DNA of 56,487 bases, from positions 1 through 56,487 of the forward strand of contig NZ_JAKSYO010000194.1 of assembly GCF_022829635.1 (NCBI RefSeq). Reading direction: 5' to 3'. Shown piece by piece: positions 36,477-44,185 of this stretch (positions within the stretch are counted from its first letter, which is position 1; each line of letters opens with the position of its first letter). Origin of the DNA: Methylobacterium sp. E-066 (GTDB lineage Bacteria; Pseudomonadota; Alphaproteobacteria; Rhizobiales; Beijerinckiaceae). The notes below the pieces were generated by a model that saw nothing but the letters and a program-made list of their open reading frames with translations, did no database searches and was not told where the DNA came from. A program made the translations under genes and the position numbers.

Positions 36477-36707
36477 TCAGTGCATTGTCCGCCACAGGGT
36501 CGCGAGGATCGCGAAGCCGATCAGGTTGTACAGGATCGCCCAGATCCAGACGCCCATCACGGCCCGGCTCGGCTCGCGGGGCCGCTGGCGGCCGAGACGC
36601 AGGCGATACCTGTCCTCGGGCGTCGGCCAGATCGCGCTCCGGGGTGCTTTCAGCAGCCGGGTCAGGGCCTCGGGCAGGTTGAGGCCGGGCGGTGGTTCGC
36701 CGTTCAT
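36477..36707 (-). CDS. small single-span membrane protein, unknown function
   Basis: 76 residues. A basic, proline-rich cytoplasmic part (residues 1-50) is followed by one membrane segment (MGVWIWAILYNLIGFAILATL) and a very short tail ending WRTMH. First gene of a two-gene operon with the four-cysteine secreted protein. The gap 36708-36810 upstream should hold its promoter; none was assigned. Confidence 0.6.
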   Translation of the reverse strand: MNGEPPPGLNLPEALTRLLKAPRSAIWPTPEDRYRLRLGRQRPREPSRAVMGVWIWAILYNLIGFAILATLWRTMH

Positions 36708-36810
36708 GACGGCCTCGGATGCGGTGAGGGGACGGCGCGGTGCCGCCCCAGGGTAACCTTGTAAGGACGGTCGCGGCGTGCCGGCAATGCGCCGCGTTGG
36801 CCTTTCGTCG

Positions 36811-37020
36811 AGAGCCTGTTTGACGGCGCGACGGCCGTCGCGTGACGGTTCTGCCCAACGTGTATCCCAATCGTCCCCTCATCCTGAGGCGCTGCGCAGC
36901 AGCCTCGAAGGAGCCCTCAAGGGATCGCGCGGCTGGCTGGAGGGCTCCTTCGAGGGCTCCGCTCCGCTACGCCACCTCAGGATGAGACCGAGATGGGAGA
37001 AGGCCGTTCAAACAGGCTCT
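36811..37020 (-). mobile_element. 210-bp MITE-like element, copy 1
   Basis: Terminal inverted repeats AGAGCCTGTTTGA (36811-36823) and its complement TCAAACAGGCTCT (37008-37020) enclose a family A palindrome. The reverse complement aligns without gaps and with high identity to the element at 40529-40738. The end at 37020 supplies AG of the opgG stop codon. No coding capacity and no clear target duplication. It could be a non-autonomous transposon or a mobile palindromic terminator. Confidence 0.75.
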
Positions 37021-38608
37021 AAAGCACCGTCCCGGGCGCCTCCGGATAGTACTGGTAGACCCAGGTCTCGGAGAGCAGCCGGCCGCCGCTCTTGAGCTGC
37101 AGCCGCATCTCGATTGGCTCGGGGCCTTCGGCGTAGACTTTCAGGAAGACCCGCCAGGGGCTCGGCTTGCCGTAGGGTGCCCAGGTGGCGCCGATCTCCT
37201 CGGCGCTACCGCGCGACAGCGTCAGCGCCACCTGGGCCTTCTCCGGATCGAGGCCCGCCAGGGCCGCGCCCTCGAACTCCAGCACGAACTGGCGCACAAG
37301 GTTCGCCCGGCCCGGACGCCGATCCACGTCGGAGAGCCAGGACGCCTTGGTCGCCCGGGTCGCGACGCAGCGGGCCAGGTCCGTCGTCACCGGCTCGGTC
37401 ACCGGCCAGTGCAGGCGATAGGCGAAGCTGCGCTCGGCCCCGGCGGCCGGCGGGTCGGCCGGCACCCACATCGCGCCGATATTGTCGTCGGTCTCCTGGT
37501 GGGTCGGGATCTCGACGAGTTGCACGCTGCCCGCCCCCCAATCGCCCTGCGGCTCGACCCAGATATCGGGGCGGTTCTCCTCGAAACCGTCGTCGATGTA
37601 GTTGGCGAAGGCCCGGTCGCGCTGGAGCAGGCCGAACCCCTTCGGCGAGCGGTCCGCGAAGGCGCTGACGCTGAGCCGCGGCGGGTTGTTGAGTGGGCGC
37701 CAGATCAATTCGCCGGCGCCGGTCTGCATCAGCAGCCCGTCGGAATCGTGCACCTCGGGCCGCCAGTCGCTGGCGAGGAACCGGCTCATTCCTTCCGAGT
37801 ACCAAAGCATCGAGGTCAGCGGCGCGACGCCGAACCGCTCGACCGCCTTCCGGATGTAGAGCGTGCAGGCGACATCGATCACCACGTGCGGTTCCTTCCG
37901 GGCGGTGAACCGGTAGGCGCCGGTGAGGCTCTGGCCTTCGAGCAGCGCCAGGATGGTGACCGCCCCGTCCGCGGCGGGCGACACGTAGAAGCAGGTGAAG
38001 ACCGGGAATTCCTCCGTCTTGCCCGGTCCCGGTGCCGTGTCGATGGCGATGCCCCGGGCCGAGGCGCCGTATTGCGCTCCGTCGCCGGCGGCACGGAAAT
38101 AGGAGGCGCCGAGGAAGGCCAGCCAATCGCCGTCGGCGCCGGGCTGATCGGCCGGGACCTTCTGGAAGCGGACGCCGGCAAACCCAGCGCCGTCGGGCAG
38201 ATCCTTGCCGGGATTGCCGGGCGGGTAGGCGAAGAGATCGCGGGAATACAGCACCTCGCGGGCCTGGCCGCCTTCGAGGGCAAAGATCTTGACCGGGTGC
38301 CGAAAGAAGTTGCCGAGGTGGAAGAAGGTGACCGGGTACGGGCTGTCCGGGAATAGGGCGTGCGCGGGCGGGTAGCGGATCTCCTGGAGGGGCCCGTAAG
38401 TCAGGGCGTCCAAGGTCGGCGAGGCCGGCGCCTCGGGCGGCGGCGCGTAGGGCCGGTCGCGCAGCGTGCGGGCCAGGTCCTTGAGGCGGTCGAAATCCAT
38501 CGGCTCCGGCGGCGCCAGGCGCGGACCGCCGGACGCGGCCAGGGCTGGGCGCGCGAGGGGCGAGAGGGCCAGCAGGCCCACGGCTGTCAGAGCGCGTCGC
38601 GTGATCAA
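37019..38608 (-). CDS. glucan biosynthesis protein, OpgG/OpgD (MdoG) family
   Basis: 529 residues. Periplasmic protein needed for osmoregulated periplasmic glucan backbone structure. N-terminal signal with a twin-arginine (MITRRALTAVGLLALSPLARPALA), more like Tat-exported OpgD than Sec-exported OpgG. Family segments: DALTYGPLQEIRYPPAHALFP, LWYSEGMSRFLASDWRPEVHDSDGL and FADRSPKGFGLLQRDRAFANYIDDGFEENRP. No opgH glucosyltransferase lies next to it. The stop TAG is completed by the 210-bp element. Confidence 0.93.
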   Translation of the reverse strand: MITRRALTAVGLLALSPLARPALAASGGPRLAPPEPMDFDRLKDLARTLRDRPYAPPPEAPASPTLDALTYGPLQEIRYPPAHALFPDSPYPVTFFHLGNFFRHPVKIFALEGGQAREVLYSRDLFAYPPGNPGKDLPDGAGFAGVRFQKVPADQPGADGDWLAFLGASYFRAAGDGAQYGASARGIAIDTAPGPGKTEEFPVFTCFYVSPAADGAVTILALLEGQSLTGAYRFTARKEPHVVIDVACTLYIRKAVERFGVAPLTSMLWYSEGMSRFLASDWRPEVHDSDGLLMQTGAGELIWRPLNNPPRLSVSAFADRSPKGFGLLQRDRAFANYIDDGFEENRPDIWVEPQGDWGAGSVQLVEIPTHQETDDNIGAMWVPADPPAAGAERSFAYRLHWPVTEPVTTDLARCVATRATKASWLSDVDRRPGRANLVRQFVLEFEGAALAGLDPEKAQVALTLSRGSAEEIGATWAPYGKPSPWRVFLKVYAEGPEPIEMRLQLKSGGRLLSETWVYQYYPEAPGTVL

Positions 38609-38702
38609 GCTGAAACCTCCGGGAATCGCCGGTCCGACGACCCGCTCCGCCCTCTAGTCACGCTCGGATGACCGCGCAATTGACCGCCGGGTCGGCCGAG
38701 GT

Positions 38703-39368
38703 TCAGCTTCGTGGGCCGCAGGCGTTGGTGGGGCCGTCGGTCTCCCAGAGGGCGGCGCCGCCCCCGGGGGCGCACTGGCCCGGCAGCGCCAGGGTGATCA
38801 GCTTGGACAGGGTGCGATCCTCGTCCTCGCCGTAGCCGATCTCCCCGACCATGCGGCCGGTCTTGTCGAACAGGCCGACGGTGGCGGAATGCTCCATCGT
38901 GTAGTCGCCGCCCGGGACCGGCACGCGCTTGTAGGCGACGTGGTAGGCGTCGGCCATGCGGGCCACCTGCTCGGGTGTCCCGACGAAGCCGCGAATGCGC
39001 GGATCGAAGGCGGTCAGGTACTCCCGCAGACTTTCGGGGGTGTCGCGCTCCGGGTCCAGGGTGACGAAGACGACGTTGATGCGGTCGGCGTCGCGGCCCA
39101 TCCGGCCGAGCGCGCCGGACAGCGTCGTGAGCGTCGTCGGGCAGACCTCCGGGCAATGGGTGAAGCCGAAGAACAGGGCCGCCGGCTTGCCGAGCAGGTC
39201 GGCCTGGCTCACCGGGCGCCCGTCGAGATCCGCCATCGCGAAGCTGCCGCCGACCCGGCGCGGATGGCTGAACTTCGAGCCCTGCTGCAGGACGATCGCC
39301 CCCGTGCCGGTGGCGACCAGGGCGACGATGGCGGCGGACGCGATGAGGGTGAGCGGGCTCGGTGCCAT
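38703..39368 (-). CDS. SCO1/SenC family copper protein
   Basis: 221 residues. Thioredoxin-fold protein, inner-membrane anchored by residues 5-27, that delivers copper to or reduces the CuA site of cytochrome oxidase. Copper ligands Cys72 and Cys76 (THCPEVCPTT) and His160 (TMEHSAT). Start ATG 39368; longer in-frame versions precede the signal anchor. No oxidase genes are in the window. The divergent MBL gene starts 258 nt away; that gap shows nothing else. Confidence 0.93.
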   Translation of the reverse strand: MAPSPLTLIASAAIVALVATGTGAIVLQQGSKFSHPRRVGGSFAMADLDGRPVSQADLLGKPAALFFGFTHCPEVCPTTLTTLSGALGRMGRDADRINVVFVTLDPERDTPESLREYLTAFDPRIRGFVGTPEQVARMADAYHVAYKRVPVPGGDYTMEHSATVGLFDKTGRMVGEIGYGEDEDRTLSKLITLALPGQCAPGGGAALWETDGPTNACGPRS

Positions 39369-39626
39369 GCTGGGACCTGCGACGGGAGCGTCGATGGCTA
39401 CAATATGGGGTCGGGATCGCGGCGCGCGATGCCGCTGCGGCGAGGCGGCCCCCCGGATGCGCGGGGAACATGCTTCTACGAGCCCGGTTGGCGGTAGACC
39501 AGCGGCGGCAGCCTTCCACGCCGGAGCGGCCGTCGCCACGGTGGCAAAACCCCTGCCGCCGCAACGACCTGAGCGGGCTCGGCCGAGGCCGGCTTCCTCG
39601 GGCAATCCGCATGGAAGCCGCCGCGC

Positions 39627-40529
39627 ATGGCCCAGCAGATCCCGGTCGACCCGAAAGCCCGCGCCGACGATCCGGCGCGCGATGCCGAGCGGGACGATTC
39701 TACCCACGCGATCACCGACGATGTCGCCTATCGGCGGCTCGTCCTAGTCAACACCGTGTTCGTCGGGGAGCCCGGGGCCGGCGACCGCGGCTGGGTTCTG
39801 GTCGATGCCGGCGTGATGGGCGCCAAGGGTGCGATCAAGGCGGCGGCCGAAAAACGGTTCGGTGCGGGCGCTCGGCCCGCCGCGATCGTGCTGACCCACG
39901 GCCATTTCGACCATGTCGGCGTGCTGGAGGACCTCGCCGAGGACTGGGACGTCCCGGTCTACGCGCACGCGCTGGAGCGGCCCTATCTCGACGGCAGCGC
40001 CTCCTACCCGGCTCCCGATCCCAGCGTCGGCGGCGGCTTATTAGGCCGCCTGTCGCCGCTCTTCCCGACGAAACCGGTCGACGTATCCTCGCGCTTGCAG
40101 CTCCTGCCGGAGGACGGCTCCGTGCCGCCGATGGCCGGCTGGCGCTGGATCCACACGCCCGGCCACGCGCCGGGCCATGTCTCGTTCTGGCGCGAGGCCG
40201 ACCGCACCCTGATCGTCGGCGACGCTTTCGTCACCACGGCGCAGGAATCGGCCTACGCGGTGGCGTTGCAGGAGCCGGAGCTGCACGGGCCACCGATGTA
40301 TCTGACGATTGATTGGGGCGCGGCGCGCGACTCGGTTCGGGCACTCGCCGCCCTCGAACCCGAGCGCGTCATCACTGGCCACGGCCGCCCGCTCCAGGGT
40401 CCCGAGATGCGCCGGGCGCTCCATGCCCTCGCCGAGGATTTCGATCGGGTCGCCGTTCCGGAGCACGGGCGCTACGTGGAGGCGCCGCTGCGGGCCGCGG
40501 ACGGCTCGGCCTACGCGCCGCCGGAGTGA
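39627..40529 (+). CDS. MBL-fold metallo-hydrolase
   Basis: 300 residues. Metal motif THGHFDHVG (His91, His93, Asp95, His96), then HTPGHAPGHVS, VGDAF and TGHGRPL, all as in metallo-beta-lactamase-fold hydrolases of the glyoxalase II / YflN type. Probably cytosolic. Substrate unknown. The stop TGA uses the first base of the 210-bp element that follows. Confidence 0.93.
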   Translation: MAQQIPVDPKARADDPARDAERDDSTHAITDDVAYRRLVLVNTVFVGEPGAGDRGWVLVDAGVMGAKGAIKAAAEKRFGAGARPAAIVLTHGHFDHVGVLEDLAEDWDVPVYAHALERPYLDGSASYPAPDPSVGGGLLGRLSPLFPTKPVDVSSRLQLLPEDGSVPPMAGWRWIHTPGHAPGHVSFWREADRTLIVGDAFVTTAQESAYAVALQEPELHGPPMYLTIDWGAARDSVRALAALEPERVITGHGRPLQGPEMRRALHALAEDFDRVAVPEHGRYVEAPLRAADGSAYAPPE

Positions 40530-40738
40530 GAGCCTGTTCGACCGGTCTTTCCCCTTCTCGCCCTCATCCTGAGGTAGCGTAGCGGAGCGGAGCCCTCGAA
40601 GGAGCCCTCCAGCTGGCCGGGCGATCCCTGGAGGGCTACTTCGAGGCTGCTGCGCAGCACCTCAGAATGAGGGGACGATTGGGATACACGTCAGTCAGAA
40701 CCGGCACGCGACTGCGATCACGCAGTCAAACAGGCTCT
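40529..40738 (+). mobile_element. 210-bp MITE-like element, copy 2
   Basis: Same length as the copy at 36811-37020, inverted relative to it. Ends AGAGCCTGTTCGA (40529-40541) and TCAAACAGGCTCT (40726-40738). Inner arms CCCTCATCCTGAGG / CCTCAGAATGAGG and ctcgaaggagccctccag. Its first A completes the TGA of the MBL gene, so both copies have the same end against a gene's 3' end. The remaining 40739-40839 shows no gene. Confidence 0.75.
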
Positions 40739-40839
40739 GAGACGCGGGCGCGAGATTTTGCCGCGAAACCGAATTTCGATGTCTGGAAATCGAAGGCTCG
40801 TCGCCTGCGCCATCATGGTCGTGCTGGGCGAAAAAGATA

Positions 40840-40916
40840 TGGTCGGAGTGGCCGGACTTGAACCGACGACCCCCTGTCCCCCAGACAGGTGCGCTACCGG
40901 GCTGCGCTACACTCCG
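40840..40916 (-). tRNA. tRNA-Pro (anticodon GGG)
   Basis: 77 nt with encoded CCA (complement of 40840-40842). Acceptor CGGAGTG pairs with CACTCCG; D arm GCGC...GCGC; anticodon stem CCTGT / ACAGG with loop CTGGGGG, so anticodon GGG for proline; T arm has GGTTCAAGTCC. It reads toward the 210-bp element. No sign of an integrated element using this tRNA as attachment site. Confidence 0.97.
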
Positions 40917-41065
40917 ACGCCACATGGGCCCGGGGCTCTTAGCCGTCGCGCTCCGCCCGCGCAAGCCCTTCACGCCGGATCTGCGGCGCTGGCCCTCTCC
41001 GGCCCGGGCGGTTACGGGGAGCATCCGCATCGCGCCAAAACGATCGCGCCACGCCATCGAGGATC

Positions 41066-42346
41066 ATGACGGACCGACCGATCGCCTTCGATCTCACGCG
41101 CCTCGTCACGCGGCTGCGCCATGCGAGCCCGTCGGGAATCGACCGGGTCGATCTCGCCTATGCACGCCACTGTCTGGGCCGGCCGGGGCCGGGCGTCGGC
41201 GTGGTCTCGACGGCGTATGGGCCGCGGGTGCTCGACCGCGCGCACGCGCTGGCCATCGTCGAAGCCGTGGCGGCCGGCTGGGTCGAGGATCGGGATGCGC
41301 TCTCGGATCCGGTCTATCGCGGGCTGGCGGCGCGGCTTGGCGCCCCGGTGACATCCGCCTCGTCAGCGCAGGCATCGCGGGCCGGCGGCACGCAGCGCCG
41401 CCGGATCCAGGCGCGGACGGCGGCCGATATCGCCCTGCGCGGCCGCCCGCTCTCGACCCTGCCCCGGGATGCGCTCTACCTGCACACCTCCCATCTGCGC
41501 CTCGACAATCCCGGTCGGTTCGACTGGCTCTACGACCGGCGGGACGTGCGTGCGGCGTTCTTCGTCCACGACCTCATCCCGATCACCCATCCCGAATACG
41601 GGCGCGCCGGCGAGGCCGATCGCCACCGGGTCCGGATGCGCACCATCGGCCGGCATGCGGCCGCGATTCTCGTCAATTCCGCCGATACCGGCGCGCGCAC
41701 CCTCGATCACCTGGCCGCCGAGGGGTTCGGCCGGCCGCCGGTGGCGGTGGGGCATCTCGGGGTCGAGCCGGCCTTCGGGCGGACGGGGCCGCGTATCCAG
41801 CCGGACCGCCCGACCTTCCTGGTCTGCGGCACGATCGAATCGCGCAAGAATCACCTGCTGCTGTTCCAGCTCTGGCGCGTCCTGGCCGAGCGGCACGGGG
41901 CCGCGACGCCGCGTTTGGTCGTGGTCGGGCGCCGGGGCTGGGAGGCCGAGAGCGCCATCGACATGCTCGAACGCTGCCCCGGCGTGCGCGCCCACGCGGT
42001 CGAGGTTACGGGCCTCTCGACGCACGGCCTCGCCGCGCTGACCCGCAGCTGCACCGCCCTGCTGATGCCCTCGTTCACGGAGGGCTACGGCATCCCGATC
42101 GTCGAGGCGGCGGCCTCCGGCCTGCCGGTGGTGGCCTCGGACATCGCGGTCCACCGGGAGATCGCCGGCGGCTTCGCCCTGTTCCGCGATCCCCTCGACG
42201 GCCCGGGCTGGCTGGAGGCGATCGAGGCACTCGCCCAGCCGGACGCGCCGCTCCGGGCCGAGCTCGCCGGGCGTCTCGACGGCTATGGGCCGCCGCATTG
42301 GGACGCGCATTTCGCGGCCGTCGGCCCGACGCTCGCGGCGATCTGA
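41066..42346 (+). CDS. family 1/4-type glycosyltransferase (GT-B)
   Basis: 426 residues. C-terminal GT1/GT4 domain with FLVCGTIESRKNHLLLFQLW and the EX7E motif in PSFTEGYGIPIVEAAASGLPVVASD; N-terminal part has FFVHDLIPITHPEYGR, common to transferases that build surface polysaccharide. Cytoplasmic, possibly membrane-associated. GAGG lies just before ATG 41066. No other polysaccharide genes are adjacent, so the acceptor is unknown. Confidence 0.92.
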   Translation: MTDRPIAFDLTRLVTRLRHASPSGIDRVDLAYARHCLGRPGPGVGVVSTAYGPRVLDRAHALAIVEAVAAGWVEDRDALSDPVYRGLAARLGAPVTSASSAQASRAGGTQRRRIQARTAADIALRGRPLSTLPRDALYLHTSHLRLDNPGRFDWLYDRRDVRAAFFVHDLIPITHPEYGRAGEADRHRVRMRTIGRHAAAILVNSADTGARTLDHLAAEGFGRPPVAVGHLGVEPAFGRTGPRIQPDRPTFLVCGTIESRKNHLLLFQLWRVLAERHGAATPRLVVVGRRGWEAESAIDMLERCPGVRAHAVEVTGLSTHGLAALTRSCTALLMPSFTEGYGIPIVEAAASGLPVVASDIAVHREIAGGFALFRDPLDGPGWLEAIEALAQPDAPLRAELAGRLDGYGPPHWDAHFAAVGPTLAAI

Positions 42347-42453
42347 CCGGATCGTCGGAACCGCCGCGAGTTGCGCCGCTCCGGCCTGACGAATAAGGGA
42401 AAGCGTCAGCCCTTAGGGCCGGCCCCGGGTTGGGCGGAACGGAGATCCTGTCG

Positions 42454-42774
42454 ATGCAGGTGGTCGATCTCGATCGCGAGACGGTCAAGCGCGGGTTGAG
42501 CGATGGCACAATGCTGATCATCGACGTGCGCGAGGACCACGAATACGAGGCTGGACACATTCCCGGCGCCGTTTCGCATCCGCTCTCCACGTTCGATCCG
42601 CAGGCGGTGGCCGCTCTGATCGCTGCGGATGGCCGCCGTCCGGTCCTGTCCTGCGGGTCGGGAGTCCGCTCGGTTCACGCCCTGGTGGCGGCCCAGAAGG
42701 CCGGTCTCGACATCGCCGAGCACTACAAGGGCGGCTTCAAGGATTGGTCCGCCGCGGGCGAAGCAATCGAGTAA
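42454..42774 (+). CDS. single-domain rhodanese-like sulfurtransferase
   Basis: 106 residues from ATG 42454 (MQVVDLDRETV), with GGAG about 10 nt upstream. Rhodanese fold markers IIDVREDHEYEAGHIPGA and active-site Cys67 in LSCGSGVRS, which can carry a persulfide. It ends YKGGFKDWSAAG. Soluble cytoplasmic. Link to the neighbouring efflux genes not evident. Confidence 0.92.
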   Translation: MQVVDLDRETVKRGLSDGTMLIIDVREDHEYEAGHIPGAVSHPLSTFDPQAVAALIAADGRRPVLSCGSGVRSVHALVAAQKAGLDIAEHYKGGFKDWSAAGEAIE

Positions 42775-42920
42775 GCGGTTGAAACAATCCGGCCTCCAGG
42801 GGCCGCGATGTGCGCTCTCGCACAATGGGTAAGAGGGCGCGCGGGTTACGGCGCGTCTGCCAAGGACTCATCGTCAAGCTCGGTTCGACCGCCGGGTCGG
42901 CCAACGGACAGCAGGACCCG

Positions 42921-44078
42921 ATGCGCAGCCGGCTTTCCAGCCTCCTCCCCGTGCTCTCCGGTCTCGCCGCCGGCTTCCTCGTTGCGGGTCCCCTCGCACC
43001 GATCGCGCATGCCCAGGCACCGGGCGGCCCGCCACCGAAGGTCACCGTGGCCAAGCCGGTGGTCCGCGAGATCGTCGAGCAGGACCAGTATACCGGCCGC
43101 TTCGATGCGATCGATTACGTCGAGGTCCGGGCCCGGGTCACCGGATACCTGGAAAAGATTAACTTCACCGACGGCCAGACGGTGAAGAAAGGCGATCTGC
43201 TGTTCGTGATCGACCGGCGCCCCTACAAGGCGGCCCTGGAGCAGGCCCAGGCCGCCCTGGCCTCCGCCAAGGCGCGCCAATCCTTCTCGCAGACCGATCT
43301 CGAGCGCGCCCAGACCCTGTCGCGGAGCGGCAACATCTCCGAGCAGGTCACCGACCAGCGCCGGCAGGCCTCGCTGACCGCCCAGGCCGACGTCGACAGC
43401 GCCCAGGCGGCGCTGAACAACGCGCAGCTCAACTACGACTTCAGTGAGGTGAAGGCGCCGGTCAACGGTCGGATCAGCCGGCGGCTGGTCACCGAGGGCA
43501 ACATCGTCAGCGCCGACCAGACGATGCTGACCACGATCGTGTCGCTCGACCCGATCTGGTTCAGCTTCACCGTCGATGAGAAGTCGTTCCTTAAGTATCA
43601 GAGCAGCCTCGGCATCGGCATGGGTCAGACCCAGCAGGGCAAGGGCGTGCCGATCCTGATCTCGCTCTCCGGCGAGGCGAAGCCGACCCGCAAGGGCACC
43701 CTCGACTTCGTCGACAACCGCGTCGACAACGCCACCGGCACGATCCTGCTGCGCGCTACGGTCCCCAACGCCGACCTGTTCATCAAGCCCGGCCTGTTCG
43801 GCATCGTCGCGATGCCGGCCACCAAGCCGTTCCAGGGCGTGATGATCCCCGACGAGGCGGTCGCCGCCAACCAGGACAAGCGCATCGTCTACGTGCTCGG
43901 GCCCGACAACGTGATCCAGCAGAAGGACGTGGTGCTCGGCCCGAAGGTCGACGGTTACCGGGTGATCCGCAGCGGCCTGAAGGGCGACGAGACCCTGGTG
44001 GTCAACGGCATCGCCCGCGTCCGCCCGGGGGCCACGGTCGCCCCTGAGACGATCGAGCTGCCCCCGAGCAAGACGTGA
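42921..44078 (+). CDS. RND efflux periplasmic adaptor (MFP)
   Basis: 385 residues. Sec signal peptide ends at APIAHAQA, with no lipobox Cys. Barrel-sandwich half motifs VRARVTGYLEKINFTDGQTVKKGDLLFVID and APVNGRISRRLVTEGNIV flank a coiled-coil hairpin (about residues 100-170, AQAALASAKARQSFSQTDLERAQTL). AcrA/MexA-type adaptor linking the inner-membrane pump to an outer-membrane channel. Start ATG 42921; the frame extends to 42810 but without a signal peptide at its start. Pump gene follows 107 nt downstream. Confidence 0.94.
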   Translation: MRSRLSSLLPVLSGLAAGFLVAGPLAPIAHAQAPGGPPPKVTVAKPVVREIVEQDQYTGRFDAIDYVEVRARVTGYLEKINFTDGQTVKKGDLLFVIDRRPYKAALEQAQAALASAKARQSFSQTDLERAQTLSRSGNISEQVTDQRRQASLTAQADVDSAQAALNNAQLNYDFSEVKAPVNGRISRRLVTEGNIVSADQTMLTTIVSLDPIWFSFTVDEKSFLKYQSSLGIGMGQTQQGKGVPILISLSGEAKPTRKGTLDFVDNRVDNATGTILLRATVPNADLFIKPGLFGIVAMPATKPFQGVMIPDEAVAANQDKRIVYVLGPDNVIQQKDVVLGPKVDGYRVIRSGLKGDETLVVNGIARVRPGATVAPETIELPPSKT

Positions 44079-44185
44079 GCCCGACCGGCTCGACACGATC
44101 GCATGCGTGCGCGCCGCGCCGCGTGCGCCGCACCGACGACGCAGGGCCCCGACCGGGAGACCGGCGGGCCTCAGAGGTTTGACCG

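Noticed and set aside
40739..41065. Genomic island or prophage attached at tRNA-Pro
   Set aside because: No integrase, no duplicated tRNA 3' end and no phage genes are present on either side.
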